The translations under genes and the position numbers were made by a program. The notes under the pieces are model-generated. The model had not been told where the DNA came from. It worked only from the letters and a program-made list of their open reading frames with translations, and did not search any database. Shown here piece by piece: positions 16,622 to 26,552 of a DNA stretch of 64,000 nt. The stretch covers positions 108,027 to 172,026 of the forward strand of contig NZ_JABFCL010000004.1 of assembly GCF_017566145.1 (NCBI RefSeq). Reading direction: 5' to 3'. How positions within the stretch are numbered: the first letter of the stretch is position 1; every line of letters starts with the position of its first letter. This DNA comes from Bittarella massiliensis (ex Durand et al. 2017) (lineage in GTDB: Bacteria; Bacillota; Clostridia; Oscillospirales; Ruminococcaceae).

Positions 16622-17662
16622 TTACGAGAGGGCGGCGACGGCGTCCACCAGGGCCTGCACGTCCTCGTCCCGGGTGGCCCAGCTGGTGCAAAAGCGGACC
16701 GCCGTCCGGCCGTCGGGCAGCTCCCCCCAGCTCTCAAAGGCGAACTTCTCCCCCAACGCCTCCATCTGCCCGGGGGTGAGGACGAAAAACTGCTGGTTGG
16801 TGGGGGAGTCAAAGTAGAGGGGCGCCCCCGCCGCGAGGAAGGCCTTGCGGATGGCCATGGCCTGCTCCACCGCCTTTTCACAGATGGAGCGGTAGAGCCC
16901 GCCCTCAAAGAGGACGTCGAACTGGATGCCCAGCAGCCGCCCCTTGGCCAGCAGGCCGCCCCGCTGTTTGATGAAGTAGCGAAAGTCCTTTTTGAGGGAC
17001 GGGCCGGCGATCACCACCGCCTCGCCGAAGAGGGCGCCGCACTTGGTGCCGCCGATGTAAAAGACGTCGCAGAGCCGGGCCAGGTCGGGCAGGTCCAGCT
17101 CGCTCTCCGGGCTGGCGAGGCCGTAGCCCAGCCGCGCCCCGTCCAGGTAGAGGGGCAGCCCCCAGCGGCGGCAGACGGCCGCCAGCTCCTCCAGCTGGGC
17201 CTTGGTGTAGAGGGTGCCGTTTTCGGTGGGGTGGGAGATATAGCAGACCCCCGGCTGCACCATGTGCTCGCTGACGTCGCTTGCAAAGTGGGCGCGGCAG
17301 TAGTCGTCCACCTGGGCGGCGGTGATGGTGCCGTCGCGCGAGGGCAGGGGCAGCACCTTGTGGCCGGTGGCCTCGATGGCGCCGGTCTCGTGGCAGGCGA
17401 TGTGCCCGCTCTCGGCGCAGAGGGCCCCCTGGTGGGGCCGCAGCAGGGAGGCGAGGACGGTGGTGTTGGCCTGGGTCCCCCCCACCAGGAAGTGGACGTC
17501 CAGGTCCTCCCGCCCGCAGGCGGCGCGAATTTTTCGGCGGGCGCTCTCGCAGTAGTGGTCGGCGCCGTAGCCGGGGGTCTGTTCCAGGTTGCTCTCGCAC
17601 AGTTTTTGGAGGATGGCCGGGTGGCAGCCCTCCACGTAGTCGCACTGAAAGTAGATCATCAT
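16622..17662 (-). CDS. Low-specificity L-threonine aldolase
   Basis: This PLP enzyme of fold type I cleaves L-threonine and allo-threonine to glycine and acetaldehyde. The 346-residue product has the VGGTQAN segment that binds the cofactor phosphate, the HPTENGTLY and LYLDGARLGYG motifs with the Asp contacting the pyridine nitrogen, and the cofactor lysine K207 in YIGGTKCGALFG. The start is the ATG pair at 17662/17659 after GGAGAGGGAG; the longer frame to 17947 runs across the promoter. It stands alone, divergent from the P-type ATPase. A beta-eliminating role on other hydroxy-amino acids cannot be excluded. Confidence 0.93.
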   Translation of the reverse strand: MMIYFQCDYVEGCHPAILQKLCESNLEQTPGYGADHYCESARRKIRAACGREDLDVHFLVGGTQANTTVLASLLRPHQGALCAESGHIACHETGAIEATGHKVLPLPSRDGTITAAQVDDYCRAHFASDVSEHMVQPGVCYISHPTENGTLYTKAQLEELAAVCRRWGLPLYLDGARLGYGLASPESELDLPDLARLCDVFYIGGTKCGALFGEAVVIAGPSLKKDFRYFIKQRGGLLAKGRLLGIQFDVLFEGGLYRSICEKAVEQAMAIRKAFLAAGAPLYFDSPTNQQFFVLTPGQMEALGEKFAFESWGELPDGRTAVRFCTSWATRDEDVQALVDAVAALS

Positions 17663-17724
17663 TTCTCTCCCTCTCCGGCGGGGCGGGGCGGGACCCCTTT
17701 CCCCATTTTTCCCGATATATAGAG

Positions 17725-17754
17725 AGGATACCCGCACCGGCCGGGGCTTGTCAA
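17725..17754 (-). promoter_or_regulatory. Threonine aldolase promoter
   Basis: TTGACA (17754-17749), 18 bases, TATCCT (17730-17725). Confidence 0.65.
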
Positions 17755-17804
17755 CAAGGGCGCGGGCAAAAGGCAAAAAAACGGCCGCCCAAGCCCCCCA
17801 ACGG

Positions 17805-17833
17805 TTGCCAAAAGGAAAAAAGAAAGCTATGAT
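17805..17833 (+). promoter_or_regulatory. P-type ATPase promoter
   Basis: TTGCCA, 17 bases, TATGAT; start near 17840. The 100-base leader that follows is closed by a 6-bp CTGTCC (17847-17852)/GGACAG (17914-17919) pair and has an internal CTCCC/GGGAG hairpin just before the ribosome-binding site. Confidence 0.65.
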
Positions 17834-17940
17834 AGTAGTATTCCCCCTGTCCAACCTTTGCATACTGATAACAGCCGGTTTTCTCCCCGCGCCCCAGGGA
17901 GCGGCAGGAAGGCGGACAGCAAAAAAGGAGTGTTGTAAAC

Positions 17941-20571
<2,631 letters not shown>

Positions 20572-20595
20572 GGCGGGTTTCACCCCGCGCTGAAA

Positions 20596-20634
20596 GGGAG
20601 GCCGGCCGGAAAAATTTCCGGCCGGCCTCCCTTC
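20596..20634 (+). terminator. P-type ATPase terminator
   Basis: A very GC-rich perfect 17-bp stem (20596-20631) followed by TTC, 25 bases after the ATPase stop. The U-tract is poor, but the stem is exceptional. Confidence 0.65.
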
Positions 20635-20711
20635 TGTGTGTGAAAAGCCGCGCGATCTCCCCCCGGCGGCGGGAAAGAGGCACCGCCCCCGCCCCTGTCC
20701 ATCCAACTGGC

Positions 20712-20749
20712 GCCAAAAAGAGAGGCCCCGAGGGGCCTCTCTTTTTGGC
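20712..20749 (-). terminator. Surface-protein terminator
   Basis: An 18-bp perfect palindrome with a 2-base loop, ending in TTTTT within the stem; it lies just after the stop of the minus-strand surface protein. Confidence 0.8.
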
Positions 20750-20753
20750 GGTT

Positions 20754-23700
20754 TTAGTGGCGCGGAGAGGGGTCTTTGGCCCGGCGGCCGGCAGATTCGG
20801 CCAACAGGGCTGAAAGAGCCACCAGGAAGGCCCCCAGCACCACCGCCGGGAGATCGAGGGGGCAGCGCGCCAGCAGGAGTGCCAGCCCCTCAAACCCGCC
20901 GGCGGCCAAAAAGGCCAGGTTGTCCCACCAGCGCGGCCGCTCCCTGTTCCGCCGCATCAGCAGGGCGTAGAGCAGGGAGACGACACCCGCCAGCAGGGCC
21001 AGCCAGTGCAGTCCGCAGCCAGAGATCGGCCTGCCCTCTCCGGTGTAGGGGCCCGTCCCCTGTCCGCCGCCTTGGCTTCCGCCTCCCCCATTGCCCCCGC
21101 CGTCGGGCAAGGGGGTCACTTCTCCCGAGGCGCTGCCGTCGGTGAGGGTGTAGGTCAAATAGAGGGTGGCGGTGTTCCCCGCCCGGTCGGTGATCCGGTA
21201 GGTGATGAGACAGCTGCCGGGGCAGTCGGTGGCAAAGCCCCCGCCGGTGATGTCGGCCCCGCTCTGCGAGAGGGCGACAACCCCCTCCACCGGGTCCCCG
21301 CCGCCAGGGACAATGCGGTACTGCTGGCGCAGCCACATCAGCGCCCGCTCGGCGGTGAGTCGCCCCTCAAACGCGGGGGGATAGGTCACCAGCTCGGTGA
21401 CGGTGCCCCGATAGGTGTGGTGCACCCGGCCGTCTTTATCCACCGTCTCTTCCGGGCCCTGGGGTGGGTCGTTCGGATCGGCGGGGTCAATGGCCGGGGG
21501 TTCGGTGCGCTCTTTGAAACCATAGGTCAGTTCCAGGGTGGTGGTGTTGCCGTCCCGGTCCTTCACCGTGTAGGTGATGAGACAGGAGCCGGGAACGGCG
21601 GAGGAAATCCCCTCCACCGGCGCGCCGTCTCGCTCCATGCGCAGGGTGTGATCCACCAGGCTGCTGTCCTGGGCGGCGAAGTCGTAGTGGTGGCGGATGT
21701 ACTGCAGGGCGTCGCTGTGGGAGAAGGCGCCGCCATAGGCCGGCGGGTCGGCAATGGGTTCGCTCACCCGGTCGGTGTAGCGGTGGTGGGCGGTGTTGTC
21801 CGGGTCGATCGTCTCCTGGGGACCCTGGGGCGGGTCCTCCGGGTCGGCGGGGAGGATAGCGGGCGGCTTGGGTTTCTCCACAAATGCGTAGGTCAACTCG
21901 AGGGTGGCGGTGTTGCCGTCCGCGTCGGTCACGGTGTAGCTGCCTAAGCAGGAGCCGGGGGCGGAGGTGGGCAGACCGGCCGCCGAGATGTCCTTCCCGC
22001 CTTGGGTCATGGCGAGGGCTGCCGTCCCCGCGCCGAAGGTGTAGCGGGACGTGATGATCTCCCGCAGCTTGTCCGCCGTGAGGGTCCCGCCAAACGCCGG
22101 CGGATCGGTCACCAGCTGGGTGATTTGGTCGGTGTAGACCGCGTGCACCAGCCCCTCTTCATCCGTCTGGGTCTCGGGGCCGCTGGGGCCCGGCCGGTCC
22201 GGGTCGGCGGGGTCCACCGCCGGCGGGTCGCCCACCGTCACCGCCAGGGAGGAGGAGAGGTTGCCCGCCGCATCCACCGCCCGATAGAGGCCATTTTGGG
22301 TGGGGGAAAAGGTCTGGGCGGCGGCCCCGCCGCCGTCGGTGAGGGCAAAGGCCTGCACCGTCTCCCAGGCTTTGGTGGCAGGGTTTTGCCGCTCCAGTTT
22401 CCAGACGCCGGAGCGGCTGTCCGCCAAAGTCAAGGTCCCGCCGCCGGCAGCCAGGGTGGGGGCGGTGGCGTCCACCCGGATGGTGTCGCTGGCGGTGGTG
22501 GAGACGGCCCCGGAATCGCTGTCCCGCGCCTGATAGGTCAGCGGGATGCCGTCGGTCTCCTCGGTGTACTGCTTTTGGGGGGTGACGGCGTCGAGGGTGG
22601 CCTCCACATCGCTCCCCTTTTTGATGTGGAACTGGTCAAAGGTACCGGGGCAGAAGGTCACCTCCACCGGCCCCCTGTTCCAGCCGTTTTCGTTGACCGG
22701 GGTGCGGGTGTAGTGGTAGTCGGTGCCGGGGACGGGGGCGGGCTTGTCCGGCTCCGGCTCGGCGTCCGGGTCAAAGGGCACCAACTCCACCGCCGGCACC
22801 AATTCGGCCTTGGAATAGCGGGCGGACCGAAAGAAGTTGTCTGTCATCACCTGCCCTACGGTGACCGCCGCCCCGCTGGGGTTATCGATTTTGGCCTTAT
22901 AGGTGATGATGTTGTCATCGGCTGCGGTCATGTTAAAGGGGATTCCGGTGTTGACAATATCGGTGTCGGCGGCCACCAGCGCGCCGTTGGCCTTGATCTC
23001 CTGCCCGTCCGACGCGGTGAGGGGGACGATGCCGGCGGTGGGGTAGTCCCCATTGCCCTGCAGCAGCTTGAGGGTGCAGGGAATGACCTGGTCCTTGGCG
23101 TTTTTGTTGATGTTTTTCACCGTGGCCTGCACGATGACGGTGTCGCCGTCCACGGGCACCTCGCCCTCGCCGAACGCGCTGCCGTCCGCCTTGAGGAGCT
23201 TGGTCTCCACAAACTCGGGGTAATAGCGGGTGTAGGCGGCGGTGGTAAAGTGCATCGAGAGTTCAAACCTGGCAGGTGCGCCGACGTCCTTGCTTCTATC
23301 CTGTCCTCCCCCCATCCTTATTTCTACTTTTTTGGTGTCAGATGGAAAGATGATATATGGGCTGCAAGACAGAACCACGCGCTTCCCCCCACTGCTCTCA
23401 TAGGTGGCCGTCATCAACCTTGCCGCACAGCTGTACTCTATCCTCAATGTCCCTTTTCCAGCAAAATCATCTGCCGATAGGGTTTCCACCCTTATCATCG
23501 TATCGCCGGCAGATGCGTTGGCTCTGTACTTGAGCACCATTTTATATACGCCGCTTGTGTCCCGAAAAAGCTGAGCACTAAAAATTTGCCCCGTCGGTGC
23601 TTCCAGCCCACAACCAAAGTACTCTGTAGTACCAGTGTAGTCGGACACTATCATCGAAAAATCAGCTTCGAAGGCCCAGTCTGCCTCCATTGACAGCTCG

Positions 23701-24017
23701 TTTTTACCGACTGCATGACTCTTTGACGCGCCCCATGTATTGCCGTCCCCATAGGGCGCCCACGCACTGCCGTCAGAGAAAAGCATATCGTTTCCGTGTA
23801 TGCCGTATTGCGGGCCCACAAAGCCGCTGATGTTGTCCCACCAAAACACCTGCTCCAAACTGTTGGAGCCAATAAAGTCTGCAGTGGTCTCCCTGGCCGC
23901 ACCGGCGGCCCCCTGCCCACCGGCGAGGGAAAAGGCGCCCAGCAGAACTGCCGCCGCCAGACCGGCGGACAGCGCCCTCCCCCCTGTTCGCCTAGTTCGC
24001 TTTTGCCGTGTCACCAC
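20754..24017 (-). CDS. Large modular surface protein with three C-terminal repeats
   Basis: A 1,087-residue exported protein of unknown function. A signal peptide (about 1-40) is followed by an N-terminal module (about 45-260) coded by AT-richer DNA, a CARDB-like stretch around 265-400, an Ig-like module with VDATAP...DAAGNLSSS (about 510-595), and three repeats of about 121 residues (about 598, 719 and 840) each opening with a PPAI(D/L)PADP-type linker and ending in GSCLITYTVxDxxGNT. A Gly-rich stretch leads to GPYTGE near 988, a hydrophobic segment and RRNRER, which resembles a sortase signal, but two more membrane segments follow. Start is a GTG after AAGGAG. It is divergent from an ECF sigma gene that may control it. 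Confidence 0.85.
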   Translation of the reverse strand: MVTRQKRTRRTGGRALSAGLAAAVLLGAFSLAGGQGAAGAARETTADFIGSNSLEQVFWWDNISGFVGPQYGIHGNDMLFSDGSAWAPYGDGNTWGASKSHAVGKNELSMEADWAFEADFSMIVSDYTGTTEYFGCGLEAPTGQIFSAQLFRDTSGVYKMVLKYRANASAGDTMIRVETLSADDFAGKGTLRIEYSCAARLMTATYESSGGKRVVLSCSPYIIFPSDTKKVEIRMGGGQDRSKDVGAPARFELSMHFTTAAYTRYYPEFVETKLLKADGSAFGEGEVPVDGDTVIVQATVKNINKNAKDQVIPCTLKLLQGNGDYPTAGIVPLTASDGQEIKANGALVAADTDIVNTGIPFNMTAADDNIITYKAKIDNPSGAAVTVGQVMTDNFFRSARYSKAELVPAVELVPFDPDAEPEPDKPAPVPGTDYHYTRTPVNENGWNRGPVEVTFCPGTFDQFHIKKGSDVEATLDAVTPQKQYTEETDGIPLTYQARDSDSGAVSTTASDTIRVDATAPTLAAGGGTLTLADSRSGVWKLERQNPATKAWETVQAFALTDGGGAAAQTFSPTQNGLYRAVDAAGNLSSSLAVTVGDPPAVDPADPDRPGPSGPETQTDEEGLVHAVYTDQITQLVTDPPAFGGTLTADKLREIITSRYTFGAGTAALAMTQGGKDISAAGLPTSAPGSCLGSYTVTDADGNTATLELTYAFVEKPKPPAILPADPEDPPQGPQETIDPDNTAHHRYTDRVSEPIADPPAYGGAFSHSDALQYIRHHYDFAAQDSSLVDHTLRMERDGAPVEGISSAVPGSCLITYTVKDRDGNTTTLELTYGFKERTEPPAIDPADPNDPPQGPEETVDKDGRVHHTYRGTVTELVTYPPAFEGRLTAERALMWLRQQYRIVPGGGDPVEGVVALSQSGADITGGGFATDCPGSCLITYRITDRAGNTATLYLTYTLTDGSASGEVTPLPDGGGNGGGGSQGGGQGTGPYTGEGRPISGCGLHWLALLAGVVSLLYALLMRRNRERPRWWDNLAFLAAGGFEGLALLLARCPLDLPAVVLGAFLVALSALLAESAGRRAKDPSPRH

Positions 24018-24037
24018 AAGTTCACTCCTTCTCCTCA

Positions 24038-24087
24038 GCTTTCAATGCACTTTATTTATAATGTCTGAAAGCGACAAAAAGTGACAA
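24038..24087. promoter_or_regulatory. Shared control region between surface protein and ECF sigma genes
   Basis: The minus-strand -10-like TATAAA before the surface protein lies inside an inverted repeat GCTTTCA-N21-TGAAAGC (24038-24072). Next to it are two tandem 10-mers AAAG(C/T)GACAA (24068-24087). No vegetative -35 is present, so these are candidate recognition elements for the adjacent sigma factor. Confidence 0.45.
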
Positions 24088-24130
24088 ATAAAAAAAGAAA
24101 TTTTAAAATCTCTTCTTTTCCCGCCAAAAC

Positions 24131-24139
24131 TGTTATAAT
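24131..24139 (+). promoter_or_regulatory. Extended -10 promoter of the ECF sigma gene
   Basis: TGTTATAAT, a TGn-extended perfect -10 without a -35 match, 40 bases before the start codon. Confidence 0.6.
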
Positions 24140-24178
24140 GACAGCTGTGTTGACCACCATTGGAAGGGAGCGAGGGCG

Positions 24179-25327
24179 ATGCTGTCACACCGGGAATTGG
24201 GAGGGCTGCTGCAGCGGGCCAAAGAGGGGGACGGGGCTGCCTTTGACCAACTCTACCGGGCCACCGCCCCCATTCAACTCAGCCAAATTCGCCGCTATTT
24301 GGGAGAGGAGGAGGGGGCCGAGGACCTGTTGCAAGAGGTCTATTTTGTGCTGTGGAAAAACCTGCACAAACTGCGCCAGACCGAGGGGTTGGTGGCCTAT
24401 CTCAACCGCGTCACCTACAACCTCTGTATGAACCGGCGGCGCAGCAACTCCAAAGAGCGGGCGCGGCTGCGCTCGCTGGAGGAGCTGCCCCCCTATCAGG
24501 AGACGGCGGAATCGGTCAGCGCCCTGGAGGACTGGGAGGCCCGGGAACTGCTGCGGGAGGCCATGGGCTGGCTCGGGGAGGAGGAGTTGGAGGCCGTTTC
24601 CCTGCGCCACTTTCAGGGGAAGACAGTGCGCCAGACCGCGGCGGCCATGCACCTGTCGGAGCGGACGGTCCAGCGGCTGCTCAAATCGGCGGCGCAAAAG
24701 ATGAAAAAGGGGGTTCTCCCCGCCTTTCTCCCCCTGCCGCTGGCCCTGGGGGGACAGCGCGCCAAACGGCAGGACGGCCGCCGCTGGCTCCTCCCCGCGG
24801 CGGCAATGGGGGCGGGGGTGCTGGTGGCGGCTGGAGGCGCGGCACTTCCCCCGCGGTTTTCCGCCGCCCTCTCCCCTGAGGGGGCGGCGCGGGAAAAGGT
24901 CGTCTCGGTGGAGGGGAAACCCGCCCTCGCCCGCGCCCAGCTCATCGCGCCCGGCGGCGCCGTTCTCCCCCTTGCGCGGGGGGAGGACGGCGTCTACCGG
25001 GCGGCGGTGCGGGAGAACGGCCGCTACCGGCTCGAGGTGTCCGGCCCCCTCTCCACCGCCGCCAGGGAGGTGGAGGTGGCGGGCATCGACCGGGAGGGCC
25101 CCCGGCTGACCGGCATCGACCGGGAGGGGGGACTGGTAACATTGACCTTTGCCGAGGAAAACGGGCTGGCCGACGCCCGCTGTACCGGGGAGGACGGCGC
25201 TGTCTACCCGCCGGTGCGCGCCGAGGGGGAGACCCTCTCCTTTGCCCTGCCCGAGGGCGACTACCGCGCCGAGGTCGCCGACGGCCTGGGCAACCGCTCG
25301 GCAGGTCAGGTGACAGTCGCCCCCTGA
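24179..25327 (+). CDS. ECF sigma factor fused to a membrane anchor and extracellular Ig-like domain
   Basis: The 382-residue protein is a sigma-70 factor of the ECF type: region 2 at about 14-86 (EEEGAEDLLQEVYFVLWKNL, then FxNRVTYNLCMN-like sequence) and region 4 at about 125-175 with the helix-turn-helix KTVRQTAAAMHLSERTVQRL. Unlike ordinary ECF factors it continues through a basic stretch, a membrane helix (about 203-223) and a 160-residue outer part that ends in an Ig-like fold with IDREGP and VADGLGNRSAG. This places the sigma domain on the inner membrane face, tied to an external sensor. It has no separate anti-sigma gene. The neighbour is a surface protein with similar Ig-like modules. 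Confidence 0.88.
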   Translation: MLSHRELGGLLQRAKEGDGAAFDQLYRATAPIQLSQIRRYLGEEEGAEDLLQEVYFVLWKNLHKLRQTEGLVAYLNRVTYNLCMNRRRSNSKERARLRSLEELPPYQETAESVSALEDWEARELLREAMGWLGEEELEAVSLRHFQGKTVRQTAAAMHLSERTVQRLLKSAAQKMKKGVLPAFLPLPLALGGQRAKRQDGRRWLLPAAAMGAGVLVAAGGAALPPRFSAALSPEGAAREKVVSVEGKPALARAQLIAPGGAVLPLARGEDGVYRAAVRENGRYRLEVSGPLSTAAREVEVAGIDREGPRLTGIDREGGLVTLTFAEENGLADARCTGEDGAVYPPVRAEGETLSFALPEGDYRAEVADGLGNRSAGQVTVAP

Positions 25328-25334
25328 TCGGGGC

Positions 25335-25382
25335 AAAAAAGGGAGAGCCGCTGGGCCCGTCTGGGCGCACGGCTCTCCCTTT
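25335..25382. terminator. Terminator after the ECF sigma gene
   Basis: A 10-bp GGGAGAGCCG/CGGCTCTCCC stem with A6 on the left and TTT on the right. Confidence 0.75.
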
Positions 25383-25506
25383 GCCGGGTGGGGAGATGGG
25401 GGCTTTCTTCTGCACAGGAGGGAAATTGCGGGCGGGGAGCGGGCCGCTTCTCCGCCTGCGGGGCCTTTTCCCCAGGAGGAGGCGGCCCGCTCGGCGCACA
25501 CTGCCC

Positions 25507-26346
25507 CTAAGCCGCGGGGCGGATGGTGATGCGCACCACCTCGGGGCGGTTGAACAGCCGCAGGGGCAGGGGATAGTTGCCCAGCCCGCTGGAGATGAAG
25601 AGGTTTGTTTCCCCCTTGGTGTAGAGGCCCTTGTCGTAGATGGGCCGGCTGCCCTGGAGCCGGGGAAACCACTGTCCGTCGACCTGGGCCGGGCCCAACA
25701 GGGGCAGGCGCACCTGGCCGCCGTGGGTGTCGCCGCAGAGGGTCAGGTCGGCGCCAAAGGAGAAAAAGGCCCGGGGGTTGGGGATGTGGGCCAGCAGGAT
25801 GCTGAAGCGGTCTTCCGGCGGGGAGGGGAAGGCGTTGTGCAGGTCAAAGGTGCCGGTGTAGGACTGGTTGTCGATGCCGTAGAGCAGGATCGTCTCCTCC
25901 CCCACCGTCAGTTCGGCGGTCTCGTAATCGAGCACCGTGACCCCCTGCTGGCGCAGGGCGGCGAGGAACCCCTCCTCCCCGTCGTGCTCGCCGGGGGCAA
26001 AGTAGACCGGGTACTGCCCGGCCAGCTCCCCCAACAGGGAGAGGGCGGTGGCCCGCCCCTTTTCGTCGCCTCGGGTGTACATGTCGCCGGTGACCAGGAC
26101 GGCGTCGGGTTCTTGCCGCTTCACCCGCGCAAGCAGGGCGCGGTTATCCCTGCCGAAGGAGGCCCCGTGCAGGTCGCTGAGCTGCACCAGGGTCACCGGG
26201 GCGCTCACCTTCCCGCTCTCGATCGTCGCCTCGGTGGTGACGAGGGTGCAAGTCTGCTGCCACCAGAGGGCGAGCAGCAGCAAAAAGGCCAGCAGGGCCC
26301 CCATCCACCAGCGAAGGCGAAATCCTCTCTTCCCGCCCTTTGTCAC
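25507..26346 (-). CDS. Membrane-anchored metallophosphoesterase (YkuE-like)
   Basis: A 279-residue calcineurin-like phosphoesterase with an N-terminal membrane helix (WWMGALLAFLLLLALWW), so the catalytic domain is probably outside. Metal-site motifs are LSDLHG, VTGDMY, HIPNP and CGDTHGGQ. The position that is almost always GNH(D/E) reads GEHD, replacing the bridging asparagine by glutamate. The GTG at 26346 follows GAGGGGGAG; an ATG 20 codons upstream lacks a site. It is a single gene divergent from yifB. The family includes UDP-diacylglucosamine hydrolases and wall-linked phosphatases; the substrate is unknown. Confidence 0.87.
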   Translation of the reverse strand: MTKGGKRGFRLRWWMGALLAFLLLLALWWQQTCTLVTTEATIESGKVSAPVTLVQLSDLHGASFGRDNRALLARVKRQEPDAVLVTGDMYTRGDEKGRATALSLLGELAGQYPVYFAPGEHDGEEGFLAALRQQGVTVLDYETAELTVGEETILLYGIDNQSYTGTFDLHNAFPSPPEDRFSILLAHIPNPRAFFSFGADLTLCGDTHGGQVRLPLLGPAQVDGQWFPRLQGSRPIYDKGLYTKGETNLFISSGLGNYPLPLRLFNRPEVVRITIRPAA

Positions 26347-26465
26347 CGGGCACTCCCCCTCTCTTTTCCCCTTAGGATAGCGCCAAACGATGACAGAGGG
26401 CCGCACAAATTTCTTACAATTTGCAAAATCTCCCCTCCCCCCTCCCGCCCTCGCCGTCCCCTCCC

Positions 26466-26494
26466 TTTCCTTTCGACAAATTCTGCGCTATAAT
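26466..26494 (+). promoter_or_regulatory. yifB promoter
   Basis: Perfect TATAAT (26489-26494) with a weak TTTCCT -35 at 17 bases. Confidence 0.55.
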
Positions 26495-26552
26495 GAATCC
26501 AACAGCGCCGCCGGGCAACTTCCCGGCAGCGCAAAAAGAGGAGGCGAGGCCG

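Noticed and set aside
17841..17940. A yybP-ykoY (Mn2+) riboswitch before the ATPase
   Set aside because: The conserved core of that class is not present, although the leader is structured.
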